Notes: generated by a model not told the origin, from the sequence alone. DNA of 64,000 nucleotides from JAJDUF01 sp965238265 (GCA_965238265.1 OZ250185.1:4216001-4280000), one strand, 5' to 3'. Counted from the stretch's first letter, positions 34,226 through 43,458 are shown. Translations and numbers: made by a program.

Positions 34226-35392
34226 CTACACCTGCGGGCCAATACGGTACAGCGCGAACTCCTCATGCCCGATGATCTCCGCGGCCGTCAGCTCGCCCTG
34301 CGCCACCTGTAGTGTCAAAGCGGTCAGCTCCGCTGCGAGCGCGTCCGGCGTGGCCGTCCCCTCGACGATTCCGGCCAGCGACAAGTCTATATTGTCACCC
34401 ATCCGCGCGGCCGTGCGTGGATTGGCGGTCACATTGATGACCGGGGCGAGCGCGTTGCCGACTGGTGAGCCGCGACCCGTCGTGGCAATACACAGTTGCG
34501 CTCCCCCGGTAACCATCCCGGTCAGCGCCACCGTATCGTGGCTGGGCGTATCCATCACGACCAGCCCCGAGCGAGTGGGCCGGTCGGAGAAGCCCACCAC
34601 TTCCTGTACCTCCGTCGTCCCGCTCTTGCGAATACAGCCCAGCGCCGCCTCGGCGCGCGCCCCGGAGCCGCCGTCTGCGCGCCCCGGTGATGTAGCCGGG
34701 CCGACGATGCTTTCGCCGACGTACTGCGCTTCGGCCTCTAGGCGGGCCACGATCTCGTAGAGCCGCTGGGCCGTCTCCTTGTCGCGGGCGCGGCGGGCCA
34801 GCGTCTGCTCGGCGCCGAAAAACTCCGCGGTCTCACCTAAGAGGACGGTCGCGCCCTGCGCGACGAGCCAGTCCGCAACGATCCCCACGGTCGGGTTGGC
34901 AGCAGTGCCCGAGGTGGCGTCGTAGCCCCCACACTCGGTCCCCACGATCAGCTCACTCAGCGGCGTCGGTTCCGGCTGCTGCGTCGCTACCTCGGCGACG
35001 AGCGCCCTCGTGGTCTCCACGCCGCGCTGGATGGCCTTGATCGAGCCACCGGCTTCCTGGATCGAGAAGCGTTCCAGATGCTTGCCGGGTGTCCGCTCTT
35101 GAGCGAGGTCGAGTACGTCAGTGGACTGGCAGGTTTCGCAGCCCAGGCCCACAATCAGCGCGGCAGCAACGTTCGGGTTGGCGGCAGCGCCGGCCAAGCT
35201 CCACATTGTCATCTGTACGTCGTCGCCAATCTGGGCACAGCCGTGTGGATGCGGCAGCGCCACCGTACCCGGCACGAGCTGCGCGATACGCTGGACGACC
35301 GTATTCGCGCAGACCACCGCCGGGATGATCGCCACGTGGTTCCGCACCCCCACCGTCCCATCGGGGCGCCGATAACCCGGAAATGTCTCCAC
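34226..35392 (-). CDS. UxaA family hydro-lyase, large-domain only, second copy
   Basis: 388 aa from a GTG at 35392 (METFPGYRRPDGTVGVRNHV), chosen because GGGAG lies just upstream and because the length and N-terminus then equal those of the neighbour at 32951-34117. Same core motifs: LAGAAANPNVAAALIVGLGCETCQS, IQEAGGSIKAIQRG, GTECGGYDATSGTAANPTVG, TGRGSPVGNALAPVINVTAN. The Cys residues in GCETC and TECGG fit an iron-binding role in the family. It differs in one region (SIVGPATSPGRADGGSGARA instead of GGNPTPGNIAGG). Probably forms a sugar-acid dehydration unit with its neighbour, either as isoenzymes or as a hetero-oligomer. Confidence 0.85.
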   Translation of the reverse strand: METFPGYRRPDGTVGVRNHVAIIPAVVCANTVVQRIAQLVPGTVALPHPHGCAQIGDDVQMTMWSLAGAAANPNVAAALIVGLGCETCQSTDVLDLAQERTPGKHLERFSIQEAGGSIKAIQRGVETTRALVAEVATQQPEPTPLSELIVGTECGGYDATSGTAANPTVGIVADWLVAQGATVLLGETAEFFGAEQTLARRARDKETAQRLYEIVARLEAEAQYVGESIVGPATSPGRADGGSGARAEAALGCIRKSGTTEVQEVVGFSDRPTRSGLVVMDTPSHDTVALTGMVTGGAQLCIATTGRGSPVGNALAPVINVTANPRTAARMGDNIDLSLAGIVEGTATPDALAAELTALTLQVAQGELTAAEIIGHEEFALYRIGPQV

Positions 35393-35498
35393 TGCTCCCT
35401 CTCTTCCGCTCAATGAGGGTAGCACCTAGCCGTCTCCGCTATCAATGAGCATGAGGAATGATGGTCAGATCAAGTAGTGTCATCGTCGGTTGCCGGCG

Positions 35499-36320
35499 CT
35501 AGACGGACGCGACGAAGCAGCCGGCGTCCTTGGGCACGCGGAACACGCCTTCTCGTTCGATAATGGCCTGAATACGCGCTGCCATGATCGGGAGCAGCTT
35601 CTCGCGGTGACTGCCGTCTGCTTCCCGTTCCGTTATCGCATCCACTAGCCCGGAGGCGTAGTAGGCGAGGGCCGCCTCCGCAGTCGGGAAGACGAAAGCG
35701 TTGCGGACGACGTGCCGCTCGGCATCCGCAAACACCCGCTGCACCAGCGGCAGATCGTCGAGCGTGAACCGGCCGGCCGAGTTGCCGGCTGGCGTATAGC
35801 CCCGCTCGCCGGCCACCTCGGCGTGCAGCGCACGGAAGCGTTGGCCGTGATCCGCCGCATTGGTGGCCATGACGACGCGACCGCCCGGCTTGTGTACGCG
35901 GCGCAGCTCGCGTAGCGCCTGCTCCTGATGGGGCACGTGGTAGAGCATGTGGTTCGCCATCACGCGATCACAGCTCCCGGCTGCGAAAGGCAGCCCCTCG
36001 GCCTCGGCCTGGCAGGCCACTACCGGCAGCCGATGCTGCTCCGCCTGCGCCAATACCTCTTGCGCCATCCCCGGTGACCGGTCACAGGCGATGACACGTG
36101 TACGGTGGCGCCCCAATGCTCGGTGGTACACGCCGGAGCCACAGCCGACATCGAGCACCGTCAGCCCCGGCGCCAGGTCGAGCCACTGGAGCACCCAAGC
36201 GTGAAAGTCCAGCGCCTGCTCGCTGTAGCGCTCGTGGCTCGCAATCCGGATTTTCAGCTTCTCGGCGGTACCGTATTGATACCGCAGATATGCCGGGTCA
36301 GTGGCTTTCCTGCTCATCAC
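35499..36320 (-). CDS. Class I SAM-dependent methyltransferase
   Basis: 273 aa. The Rossmann methyltransferase motifs are in order: I, LTVLDVGCGSGVYHRAL (about residues 54-70); II, RVIACDRSPGM (about 75-85); post-II, ACQAEAEGLPFAAGSCDRVMANHMLYHV (about 102-129), where the usual LPF and D fall; III, LRRVHKPGGRVVMATNA (about 138-154). The type-11/25 subfamily methylates small molecules or lipids; acceptor unknown. Two adjacent ATG codons (36320, 36317) could serve as start. No operon partner; divergent from the enolase-superfamily gene. Confidence 0.88.
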   Translation of the reverse strand: MMSRKATDPAYLRYQYGTAEKLKIRIASHERYSEQALDFHAWVLQWLDLAPGLTVLDVGCGSGVYHRALGRHRTRVIACDRSPGMAQEVLAQAEQHRLPVVACQAEAEGLPFAAGSCDRVMANHMLYHVPHQEQALRELRRVHKPGGRVVMATNAADHGQRFRALHAEVAGERGYTPAGNSAGRFTLDDLPLVQRVFADAERHVVRNAFVFPTAEAALAYYASGLVDAITEREADGSHREKLLPIMAARIQAIIEREGVFRVPKDAGCFVASV

Positions 36321-36499
36321 ACCCTCCGTCGGAGCAGTTGGTCGTGGCCCGCCTCCCTGGCCCGCCTCACCCCCGCCTGCCTCCGGCGGACTCCCTGGCT
36401 CCGGGGGTGAGGCAGGAAAGGGGCGCCCTCCCTAAGCGCCGCTGGGGTCCTGCCCTTGGGGTATTATCCAGGCTATATCGCCGGGGCTGGGGAGGCGCG

Positions 36500-37636
36500 A
36501 TGAAGATTACCCGCTTGCAGACGTACACCTTTTGGCGCGGTACCCGCAACGCGCTGCTGCTGAAGATCGAGACCGATGCGGGTATTCATGGCTGGGGCGA
36601 GGGCAGCATGGAGTGGATGGAGGACGTGGTTGCTGCCGCCATCCACAACTATCGGGAACTGCTGCTCGGCCGCAACCCGCTGGACAACCTCCGCCTGGTT
36701 GACGACCTCGCCCGGCGCTTCCCCTGGAAGGGCGGCCCGATTCTCGGTAGCGCCCTCTCCGCCATTGACATTGCCCTCTGGGATATTGTCGGCAAGGCGC
36801 GTGGGGCGCCGGTGTATGAGCTGCTCGGTGGCGCGCGACGCCGGAAGATGCGGGCTTATGCCAGCTACACCTTCCTCGACGTGGATGAGGCCGTCCGCCA
36901 GGCACGACACTGGACCGCGCAAGGGCTGACGGCGCTGAAGGCCAATCCCGCCGAGCAGCGGCGCTGGCCGTGGGACCGGCGGGCGATTGACGAGACGGTG
37001 GCGGTGCTCGCGGCGCTGCGGGCCGCCGCCGGGCCGCACGTGGACTTGCTGCTGGACGCCCACGGCAGCCCCACACCGCTCCTGGCCGTGGCGCTGGCCG
37101 CGGCGATTGCCCCTTACCGGCCGCTGTTCCTCGAAGAGCCAACCCAATGGGGCGACATTGGGGCGCTCGTAGAAGTAGCCCAGCAGAGTCCGGTGCCTAT
37201 CGCTACCGGCGAGAAGCTGATGGCGCTGACCGAGTTCCGCAATCTCTGCGACGCCCGCGCGGCCGCTATTCTCCAGCCCGATGTGTGTCACGCCTACGGG
37301 ATCACGGGCCTGCGCCGGATCGCCGAATTGGCGGAGCTGTATCAGTTGTGGATTGCGCCACACAATGCCAACGGCCCGGTGGGGACCGCCGCGGCGCTGC
37401 ACGTGGACGCCGCCATCCACAACTTCTTGATCCAGGAAGGTGGTGGCAACTACCGCGAGTTTTTCTCGATCTTGCGGGAGCCATATCCCTATGAGGTGGT
37501 GGAGGGGTATTTCCGGCTATCCGGTCAGCCGGGCCTGGGGGTAGAGGTAGACGCCGCGGCGCTGGCCGCGCTGCCGCCACAACGGATGCCCATCCGCCAA
37601 TACCGACACGAGGACGGTAGCTGGTCCGGGTGGTAG
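36500..37636 (+). CDS. Mandelate racemase/muconate lactonizing enzyme family (galactonate dehydratase-like)
   Basis: 378 aa from the ATG at 36500 with GGGGAGG 6 bases upstream; a much longer upstream frame is antisense to the methyltransferase and not real. The enolase-superfamily barrel has the metal ligands in order: VDLLLDAHGSPTP (Asp), LFLEEPTQWGD (Glu) and PIATGEKLMALTEFRNLCD (Glu), followed by WIAPHNANGPVGTAAALHVDA with the catalytic His. GSALSAIDIALWDIVGKARGAPVYELLGG (about residues 80-108) is the classic MR/DgoD signature. Likely a sugar-acid dehydratase, matching the two UxaA-type dehydratases upstream. Confidence 0.88.
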   Translation: MKITRLQTYTFWRGTRNALLLKIETDAGIHGWGEGSMEWMEDVVAAAIHNYRELLLGRNPLDNLRLVDDLARRFPWKGGPILGSALSAIDIALWDIVGKARGAPVYELLGGARRRKMRAYASYTFLDVDEAVRQARHWTAQGLTALKANPAEQRRWPWDRRAIDETVAVLAALRAAAGPHVDLLLDAHGSPTPLLAVALAAAIAPYRPLFLEEPTQWGDIGALVEVAQQSPVPIATGEKLMALTEFRNLCDARAAAILQPDVCHAYGITGLRRIAELAELYQLWIAPHNANGPVGTAAALHVDAAIHNFLIQEGGGNYREFFSILREPYPYEVVEGYFRLSGQPGLGVEVDAAALAALPPQRMPIRQYRHEDGSWSGW

Positions 37637-37666
37637 GGGGCGGCGCTAGAGAGATGAAGGCAGACA

Positions 37667-37873
37667 ATGGGGCCCAGAGTGCTCCCGCTCACCAGTGGAA
37701 TGCGTGCAGACAGTGTGATCTATCTGACAAGTCTCCCTGACCAAGGGCACTTTCTCTATGCTGTAGAGACAGGCAGGGAAGGTCTCTATGTTGGCGAGAC
37801 TGCTAACTTTCGTCGGCGGCTTGGCGAACATCTGGACCGTGGTGATCGTGCAGCTAATGCCAATTCTGTGTGA
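37667..37873 (+). pseudogene. GIY-YIG nuclease-domain fragment
   Basis: 68 codons. HFLYAVETGREGLYVGETANFRRRLGEHLDRG (residues about 28-59) matches the first half of a GIY-YIG domain: LYAV for GIY, LYVGET for YIG, then the catalytic-Arg helix NFRRRLGEHL. The frame ends within a few codons of the left edge of an IS630-type element, so the rest of the gene is lost. The metal-binding Glu further downstream is missing. Start uncertain (37667 or 37700). Confidence 0.6.
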
Positions 37874-38980
37874 TTAGGGCCTATAGTGTATGGAGATGTC
37901 CTGGGCCGCGTGCTCAATCCAGTCCCAATGGGCCAAGGACCGTACCCGTTCCGGCGCCGTCTCCAACGCCGTCAGGAACTCGTTGACCGCCGCCACCTTG
38001 TCCTCAAGACCCTCGTACACCTGCCCCTCGATCCAGCGACGGCCTTCTTCGAACACCCGCGCGGCCGGGTTCAACTCCGGGCGGTACGGTGGCAGCCCTA
38101 GCAGTGGCAGACCGACGGTCTCCACCGGGCGCCTCCGGTGCCCGCGCGCTCCATCCCCCCACCGCTTCCACATCGGTCTGCTGCTGCCGTCCCTTCAGCG
38201 CCGCGGCGAGCTGCTCGCCTTGCATGGAATCGATCCGGGTCCAGAGCAGCTTCCCCCTCCGGCCATTCCCCACCAGGAACAGGTACCGCCCCGCAGAGCC
38301 CAACTGCACCCGCTGACACACCGGCACCCCACGCGCGCCCCAGTCCCCGCCGCCCCGCACGCCGCTCATCGGCGAAGCCAACGGGGGGCTGCCCGCTCAC
38401 GCCAGCCTGGCTGAACGCGTGGCCAAGCCCCCCTTTTTCTAGGACTGCTGCTGTTGCGGGGCAGCTTGGACCTGCACTGGACGGGGGAACTGCGGAGCAC
38501 CCCCCCCAGCCGGTCGAGCAGCCTGTACGTGCCGCCCATCGCGTAGCCCCCCGCGTGCTGCGCGGCTGTCCAGTCCCTGATCTCGGCTGCCGTCCGAAAT
38601 CTGCCGGTGGCCACCGCCTTGACCACGGACCGTTGGGCCGCCTCGCTCAGGTACGGCCGGTGGCCGCGGCCGCCCTTCCGGTGCGAGACCACCGCCCTCA
38701 GGCCGCCCTCTCGATCCCAACGCACCCCCTGCTGCACGGTACGATAGTGAACACCCCCCGCCGCTGCCACCGAGGGGAGCCGCCACCCCGACCGCCACCG
38801 CCACAGCCGGTGAACCCTGCTTCTGGTTGAGATGGCGCGTTCGGCCAGATCGGCCGCCTTCAGCGCCGCCGGCGTATCCTGGGGATGCCCATCCACGCTG
38901 AACGGTCTGCCGATCATGCTCACCTCCCGCACGCCGCTGCCTGTGGCACAATGGGACAATCGGCCTCAAACACCAGCGAG
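37874..38980 (-). mobile_element. Degenerate IS630-family element
   Basis: The complement encodes pieces of one IS630-type transposase in changing frames. N-terminus from about 38917: IGRPFSVDGHPQDTPAAL, HYRTVQQGVRWDREGGLRAV and HRPYLSEAAQRSVVKAVATG. Middle: PVGFADERRAGRRGL with the first Asp, then VQLGSAGRYLFLVGNGRRGKL. C-terminus: LPPYRPELNPAARVFEEGRR with the Glu, and APERVRSLAHWDWI. At least three frame changes, one at a run of eight C (about 38500), and a TAG inside the QQS-stop-KKGG region. The precise element ends were not identified. It separates the GIY-YIG fragment from the truncated restriction endonuclease gene. Confidence 0.8.
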
Positions 38981-39295
38981 ATGCTTTATGCCCCTAGCTA
39001 ACAAAAATGGTATTACTTACTCCAATTGTTGGATGATGTTTCCAAGGGCAGAGTCGCGGCAGGAGATTTACTCAGTGAAGTGATTCGATCCCTCTTGGTC
39101 ATACGTGATGAGAGGGACAATCGCATGGCTACTCTCTTGGCAAGCCTGCGGCCGTCCGGTGAGCGACTGCTCTTGTCGGCAGAAGAGATTGTCAGTCTCA
39201 TCGAGCAACATCTTCAATGTCGAAATGCCAGCCGGCTTCCTGTGCTGGTTGTCGCGGCTGCGTATCGAGCCGCTGCCAACTGGATAGGGGAGTGC

Positions 39296-40368
39296 CCCCC
39301 TCACAGGGGTAGGTTTTTTAGAAACAGCACGATGACACGGCGCCCGACCGGGCGGCATGCTGGGAATGCTCACCATTCCAGCACCGTCAGGAGGGACGCC
39401 AGGTCAGCGCCGCCCAGTGTAGCGCAATGGACCCAGATCGTCGCTACGCACCGGCCGCACTGGAGCCACTCCCAGGCTACCGTCCTCGCCTGGTGGAGTC
39501 TGGGTCTGGTGCTGGCCCGCTCCGGTGGCCTTACTGCCGTCAGCGCCTTCTTGGCCAGCCTGCTGGACCGCAAGGAGCACACCGTGCGTCAGCAACTCCG
39601 CGAGTGGTGCTACGAAGCAGCGGCCAAACGGGGCGTCCAGCGCCAGGCGCTCGTCGTGGAAGCGTGTTTTGGCCCCTTGCTGCGGTGGGTGTTGCATTGG
39701 TGGCAGGGGCCACAGTTAGCCGTGGCGCTCGATGCGACCACCTTGGGCGATCGGTTTGTGGTCTTGGCGATCAGCGTGCTCTACCGCGGCGGTACCATCC
39801 CCGTGGCCTGGACGGTCTTGCCGGCCACGGCCAAAGGGGCCTGGAAAGCCGACTGGCTGCGCTGGCGGCCGCACTGGCAAGCTAGCGTGCCGGCGACCAT
39901 GACGGTCCTCGTCTTGGCCGACCGGGGACGGTACGCCCGCTGGCTGTTTCCGGCGATTGTCCACCTGGGGTGGCACCCCTTGCTGCGGGTCAACGCCGGG
40001 GGGCTGTTTCGCCCCAGCGGCCGGGCGCGCTGGCACGGGCTGCCCACGTTTGCCCCCCCCAGCCTGGCACCCGCTGGGAGGGCACCGGCACGGCGTTCAA
40101 GACCGCCCCCTGGGCTGGTACCTTCCTGGCCTGTTGGGAAGCCGACCAGGGCGAGCCGTGGCTGCTGGTCACCGCCCGCCCGCCCGCGGCCAGCACCGCG
40201 GCCTGGTCAGCGTGTTTCGGCGGGGCTGGATCACCAGCTTGGTGGCGCTGCTCCGGCAGGCCCCGCTCCCGACCGGCCAGCTGATTCCCGAGCCGTGGCC
40301 GGCCCCGCGGGGCCCGTTGGTCGTTGGAAGACACCATGCGTTCTAAAAAACCTACCCCTGTGAGGGGG
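39296..40368 (+). mobile_element. IS4-type insertion sequence with 28-bp perfect terminal inverted repeats
   Basis: 39296-39323 and 40341-40368 are perfect reverse complements, beginning CCCCCTCACAGGGGTAGGTT. The element is about 1073 bp and carries one decayed IS4/IS5-like transposase. No convincing target duplication is visible at the two edges, perhaps because the target and the ends are both C/G runs. Inserted in the SacI-like endonuclease gene. Confidence 0.85.
39332..40346 (+). pseudogene. IS4-like transposase, frameshifted and 3'-truncated
   Basis: From the ATG at 39332: VALDATTLGDRFVVLAISVLYRGGTIPVAWTVLP (first Asp) and TMTVLVLADRGRYARWLFPAIVHLGWHPLLRVN (second Asp) are the DDE core of IS4-type enzymes. 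At the run of eight C at about 40052-40059 the frame changes. WEGTGTAFKTAPWAGTFLACWE and EPWLLVTARPPAAS continue in the next frame, then further decay follows. The segment with the catalytic Glu and the C-terminus is missing, so the product is inactive. Confidence 0.8.
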
Positions 40369-40857
40369 CGCCCCCTCCATCTAATGTCGCATACGGCAGC
40401 GGATACTCGGACTGGATCATTAGGGGACGTGGAGATTAGGCTGGTGAACGACGATCAGGTTGTTACCAGCTATGAGATGAAGGACCGGCGTCTCACTATT
40501 GAAGATATTGACCAAACACTACAGAAGTTGACGGAAATCCCAAATAGTATAGACAACTATATATTCATCACGACCGATGTCATTAACGAAGAGACAAAAG
40601 CATACGCTGATAGTCTGTACGGCCGCACAGGCGGCACTGAGGTTGCCATTCTCGACTGCATCGGGTTTCTGCGACACTTCTTGCATCTCTTTCATCGCTT
40701 ACGCCTTGACTTCCTCGACGCATACCAGAAGTTGGTCTTGGACGAGCCGGATAGTGCCGTGAGCCAGCCGCTCAAAGAAGCCTTCCTCGCGCTACGGCTT
40801 GTTGCTGAATCTGATGCGTGATCGCCGGGCCCATAGTATATCCAGGTGGATAGCACG

Positions 40858-42582
40858 ATGACTCGCGTCTCTAGGCTACCGGCGTCGGCGAGATGGCCGT
40901 GGCGGGAGCTGGTGGGGTGGCTGGCCGTGGCGCTGCTGGTGCGGGCGGCCACGCTGGCGGTGGTCACGCAGCCGGGCTACATGGACGCCTCCTACTACTA
41001 CCATGTCGCCGAGAATCTCGTGGCCGGGCGCGGCCTAGTCACCGATGCGGTCTGGAACTTCCTCGATCCGCGCACCGATCTGCCGCGTCCGAGCAATGCC
41101 TACTGGCCGCCGGGTACGTCACTGGTCGCAGCGGTTGGTGGCTGGCTGTTTGGCCCCGGCTTTCGGAGCGCCCAGGTGCCGATGGTGCTGCTCTCGGCGG
41201 CCATGGTGCCACTAGCGTATCTGTACGGTCGGCTGCTCCTGGGCACACGACGCGGTGGTCACGGCGTCGCGGCGTTGGTGCTGTGCAGCGCAGCCTACTA
41301 TCCATATTGGGTGACGACCGATACCTTCACGCCGTATGGCCTGCTCGGAGCCGGTTGCTTTCTGCTGCTCGGCTTGGCGCTCCGGTCTGAGTCGGCGAGC
41401 CGCGCTTGGCTGGTCGGCGCTGTCATCGGCGCTGGCGTGCTCGCCGGCTGGTCGCAGATGGTGCGTCCCGACGGACTGCTGCTGGCGACCATCGCCGTCG
41501 GCACGGCGGCTGCGGTCGGCTGGCGGCGGCTGACCTACCCCCTAGCCCCCTCCCGCCAGGGAGGGGGGACTAGCTCTCTCTCTGGGGTAGGAGCACCGCA
41601 TGCCGTGCCCCCACGGTGCTGGCGTGCGGTCTGGGGGCGGTGGCGCACCGCGGCGCTCTGGGCCACCCTCGCAGCGGTTGGCTATCTGCTGGGCGCCCTG
41701 CCCTGGTATGTGCGGAATTGGCTCACCTGGGGTAGCCCGCTACCGATGGCCGGGGGGCAGACGATGTTTCTCCGCAGATTTGACGACATCTTCGCCTACG
41801 GCATCGAGGTCAGCCCGGCGGCGCTCGTGGCCGATGGCTGGAGCCTCGTGCTCACCGGGCGGCTCGCCGGGCTTATCGGCAATTTGGTGCCCCTGTTTCA
41901 GATCGCGCTGTTCGCGCTGGCGCCGCTGGCAGCCCTCGGTGTGCGCCGCCTGTGGCGCGAGCCGGCGGCGCGACCGGCGCTGCTCTACGTCGGCATCCTC
42001 TATATCGGCATGTCGCTCGCTTTCCCGACGACGAGCCCTCGCGGCAGCTTTTTTCATGGGCTGACCCCGGCCTTACCGGTGCTGTATGCGGCGCTGCTCC
42101 GCGGCCTCGACACCGCCGTCGCGTGGGCTGGCTCCTGGCGTCGCTGGGACTTGGCCGAGGCCCGCGCGATCTTTCTGGCGGCGGCGGTGGTGTTCCAGAT
42201 TGGGGCCGCCGGCTACCTGGCCTGGCAATTCAGCATAGTGCGGGGATGGGAGGTGCCGATTGCGCGGGCGGCTGCCGGCTGGCTCGACGAGCATGCGCCG
42301 CCGGGCGAACCGGCCCTGTTTGTTGACCCGCCGGCGTTCGCCGTGGTGGCTCGGCGGCCGGCCGTGATGGTGCCAAGCAACAGCGTGGAAGCGCTCCTCA
42401 CGGTCGCGCAGCGGTTCCGGGCGCCCTGGCTCATCCTAGGCCCACGTGGGATGCGTATTGCGGGCCGGCTGTATCTCGACCGCGTACACGACGAGCACTT
42501 CGAGTGGAAGGCCGACATCGGCGAGGCGCGCGTGTATCGTGTGCGTCTCGTCCCCTCCGCTGCCACGCAAGCCCGCGACTGA
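40858..42582 (+). CDS. GT39-type (PMT/ArnT-like) membrane glycosyltransferase
   Basis: 574 aa from the ATG at 40858 with AGGTGG upstream; a GTG at 40846 is also in frame. About ten TM segments. PGYMDASYYYHVAENLVAGRG (about residues 38-58) holds the Asp-containing first loop, and PSNAYWPPGTSLVAAVGGWLFG (about 77-98) the W-P-P element seen in GT-C enzymes. FAVVARRPAVMVPSN near the end is extracytoplasmic. The sequence LTYPLAPSRQGGG and following residues (about 230-255) is translated intergenic-repeat DNA (palindrome 41546-41567) inserted in frame between two helices. Likely an envelope glycan or protein glycosyltransferase. Confidence 0.8.
   Translation: MTRVSRLPASARWPWRELVGWLAVALLVRAATLAVVTQPGYMDASYYYHVAENLVAGRGLVTDAVWNFLDPRTDLPRPSNAYWPPGTSLVAAVGGWLFGPGFRSAQVPMVLLSAAMVPLAYLYGRLLLGTRRGGHGVAALVLCSAAYYPYWVTTDTFTPYGLLGAGCFLLLGLALRSESASRAWLVGAVIGAGVLAGWSQMVRPDGLLLATIAVGTAAAVGWRRLTYPLAPSRQGGGTSSLSGVGAPHAVPPRCWRAVWGRWRTAALWATLAAVGYLLGALPWYVRNWLTWGSPLPMAGGQTMFLRRFDDIFAYGIEVSPAALVADGWSLVLTGRLAGLIGNLVPLFQIALFALAPLAALGVRRLWREPAARPALLYVGILYIGMSLAFPTTSPRGSFFHGLTPALPVLYAALLRGLDTAVAWAGSWRRWDLAEARAIFLAAAVVFQIGAAGYLAWQFSIVRGWEVPIARAAAGWLDEHAPPGEPALFVDPPAFAVVARRPAVMVPSNSVEALLTVAQRFRAPWLILGPRGMRIAGRLYLDRVHDEHFEWKADIGEARVYRVRLVPSAATQARD
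41546..41567. repeat. Palindromic repeat inside a GT39 coding sequence (family F)
   Basis: CCCCCTCCC-GCCA-GGGAGGGGG preceded by CTACCCCCTAGC. The same CTACCCC...CCCTCCC-x-GGGAGGGGG layout occurs intergenically at about 60885-60920, 62928-62960 and 63022-63056. Here it is read through in frame. Confidence 0.8.
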
Positions 42583-42666
42583 GCCGGGGAGCACGGCCGT
42601 CGCCGCCAGCGAAACCCCAGGGTATGATGTCGCAGAACACTCAGCAAACGTGAAGGAGCAGGGCGT

Positions 42667-43458
42667 ATGGCTACCCCCCAAGTGGCGTGTCATCTGATTG
42701 TGTTTCGCGGGCGGCAGGATGAAGACCTCGCCGGTGTGCTGCAGGAGGTGCAGACGGCGGGGTTCGCTGGGGTAGAAGGAGGGATGCTCGCTGGCGGCGA
42801 CGGCGCTGCGGCCGGGCGTATCCTGGGCAACCACGGCTTTGTGCAGTGCAGCCTCTCGACGGGCTTCCATGACATTGATCGCCTCGACGACTCGATTGCG
42901 TATGCCAAGTCCGTTGGCGGCTCATTCGTCATGGTTTCGGGCGTCGGCGATCACGAGCGCGACGGAATTCGGGCCTACGAAACGGCGTCCGAGGTGTTCA
43001 ACCGGGCCGGAGAGCGGTGTAACGCTGCCGGGCTGACCTTCTGCTACCACAACCACTCCTGGGAGTTCCAGGAATACAACGGCATGACGGGCTTGGAGCG
43101 GCTGTACGAGCTGACGGACCCGGCGCTGGTGAAAGCCTGCATTGACGTGTTCTGGGTGCGGCACGGCGGCCGTGACCCGGTGACCTTCCTGGAGCGGTAT
43201 CAGGATCGGGTGGGCTACGTGCATCTCAAGGACTTGCAGTACCTCGGCTCCGAGCCGCGGCCGTCCGGCGTCTTGGGCCGCGATGCGGCGGAGTTTGTCG
43301 AGCTAGGGCGCGGCGAGGTGGACTTCCCCGGCATCTGGCGCGTGCTCCGGCCCCTCAAGCTGCCGTGGCTGGTCTATGAGCAGGATCGGTCGTCGCTGCC
43401 ACCAGGGGAAGCCGCGGCGGTGAGCCGGCGCTACCTACGCGAGAACCTGGGCCTCTGA
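42667..43458 (+). CDS. Sugar phosphate isomerase/epimerase-like TIM barrel protein
   Basis: 263 aa, AP-endonuclease-2/xylose-isomerase-like barrel. Metal-site residues expected for the family appear in order: GFAGVEGGM (Glu), FCYHNHSWEF (His and Glu, residues about 118-127), VKACIDVFWVRHGG (Asp and His, about 148-161), GYVHLKDLQYL (His, about 180-190) and WLVYEQDRS (Glu, near 240). Members isomerise or epimerise sugars and inositol intermediates (IolE/IolI-type). Start ATG preceded by AAGGAGCAGG. Next to a membrane glycosyltransferase on one side and an IS481 element on the other; substrate unknown. Confidence 0.87.
   Translation: MATPQVACHLIVFRGRQDEDLAGVLQEVQTAGFAGVEGGMLAGGDGAAAGRILGNHGFVQCSLSTGFHDIDRLDDSIAYAKSVGGSFVMVSGVGDHERDGIRAYETASEVFNRAGERCNAAGLTFCYHNHSWEFQEYNGMTGLERLYELTDPALVKACIDVFWVRHGGRDPVTFLERYQDRVGYVHLKDLQYLGSEPRPSGVLGRDAAEFVELGRGEVDFPGIWRVLRPLKLPWLVYEQDRSSLPPGEAAAVSRRYLRENLGL

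Larger units (their letters stand above)
38990..40821 (+). pseudogene. SacI-like restriction endonuclease gene, 5'-truncated and split by an IS
   Basis: Two segments join well once the IS at 39296-40368 is removed. The first (about 39002-39295) reads KWYYLLQLLDDVSKGRVAAG to PVLVVAAAYRAAANWIGE. The second (about 40369-40818) reads RPLHLMSHTAADTRTGSLGD, VEIRLVNDDQVVTSYEMKDR, then IFITTDVINEETKAYADSLY. This order fits SacI-family type II endonucleases: GDVEI...SYEMKD supplies D...ExK-like metal-binding residues. The 5' end is cut by a stop at 38999 and the IS630 remnant. GC content is low. No cognate methyltransferase is seen in the window. The family assignment is by remembered motif pattern. 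Confidence 0.62.

Noticed and set aside
36098..36499. Upstream extension of the enolase-superfamily gene to a 512-aa protein
   Set aside because: The extra residues are antisense to the methyltransferase and lack family similarity; a strong ribosome-binding site precedes the ATG at 36500.
39288..40380. Target-site duplication of the IS4-type element
   Set aside because: Flanks AGTGC and CGCCCCC do not match; C/G runs at the junctions prevent a clear call.
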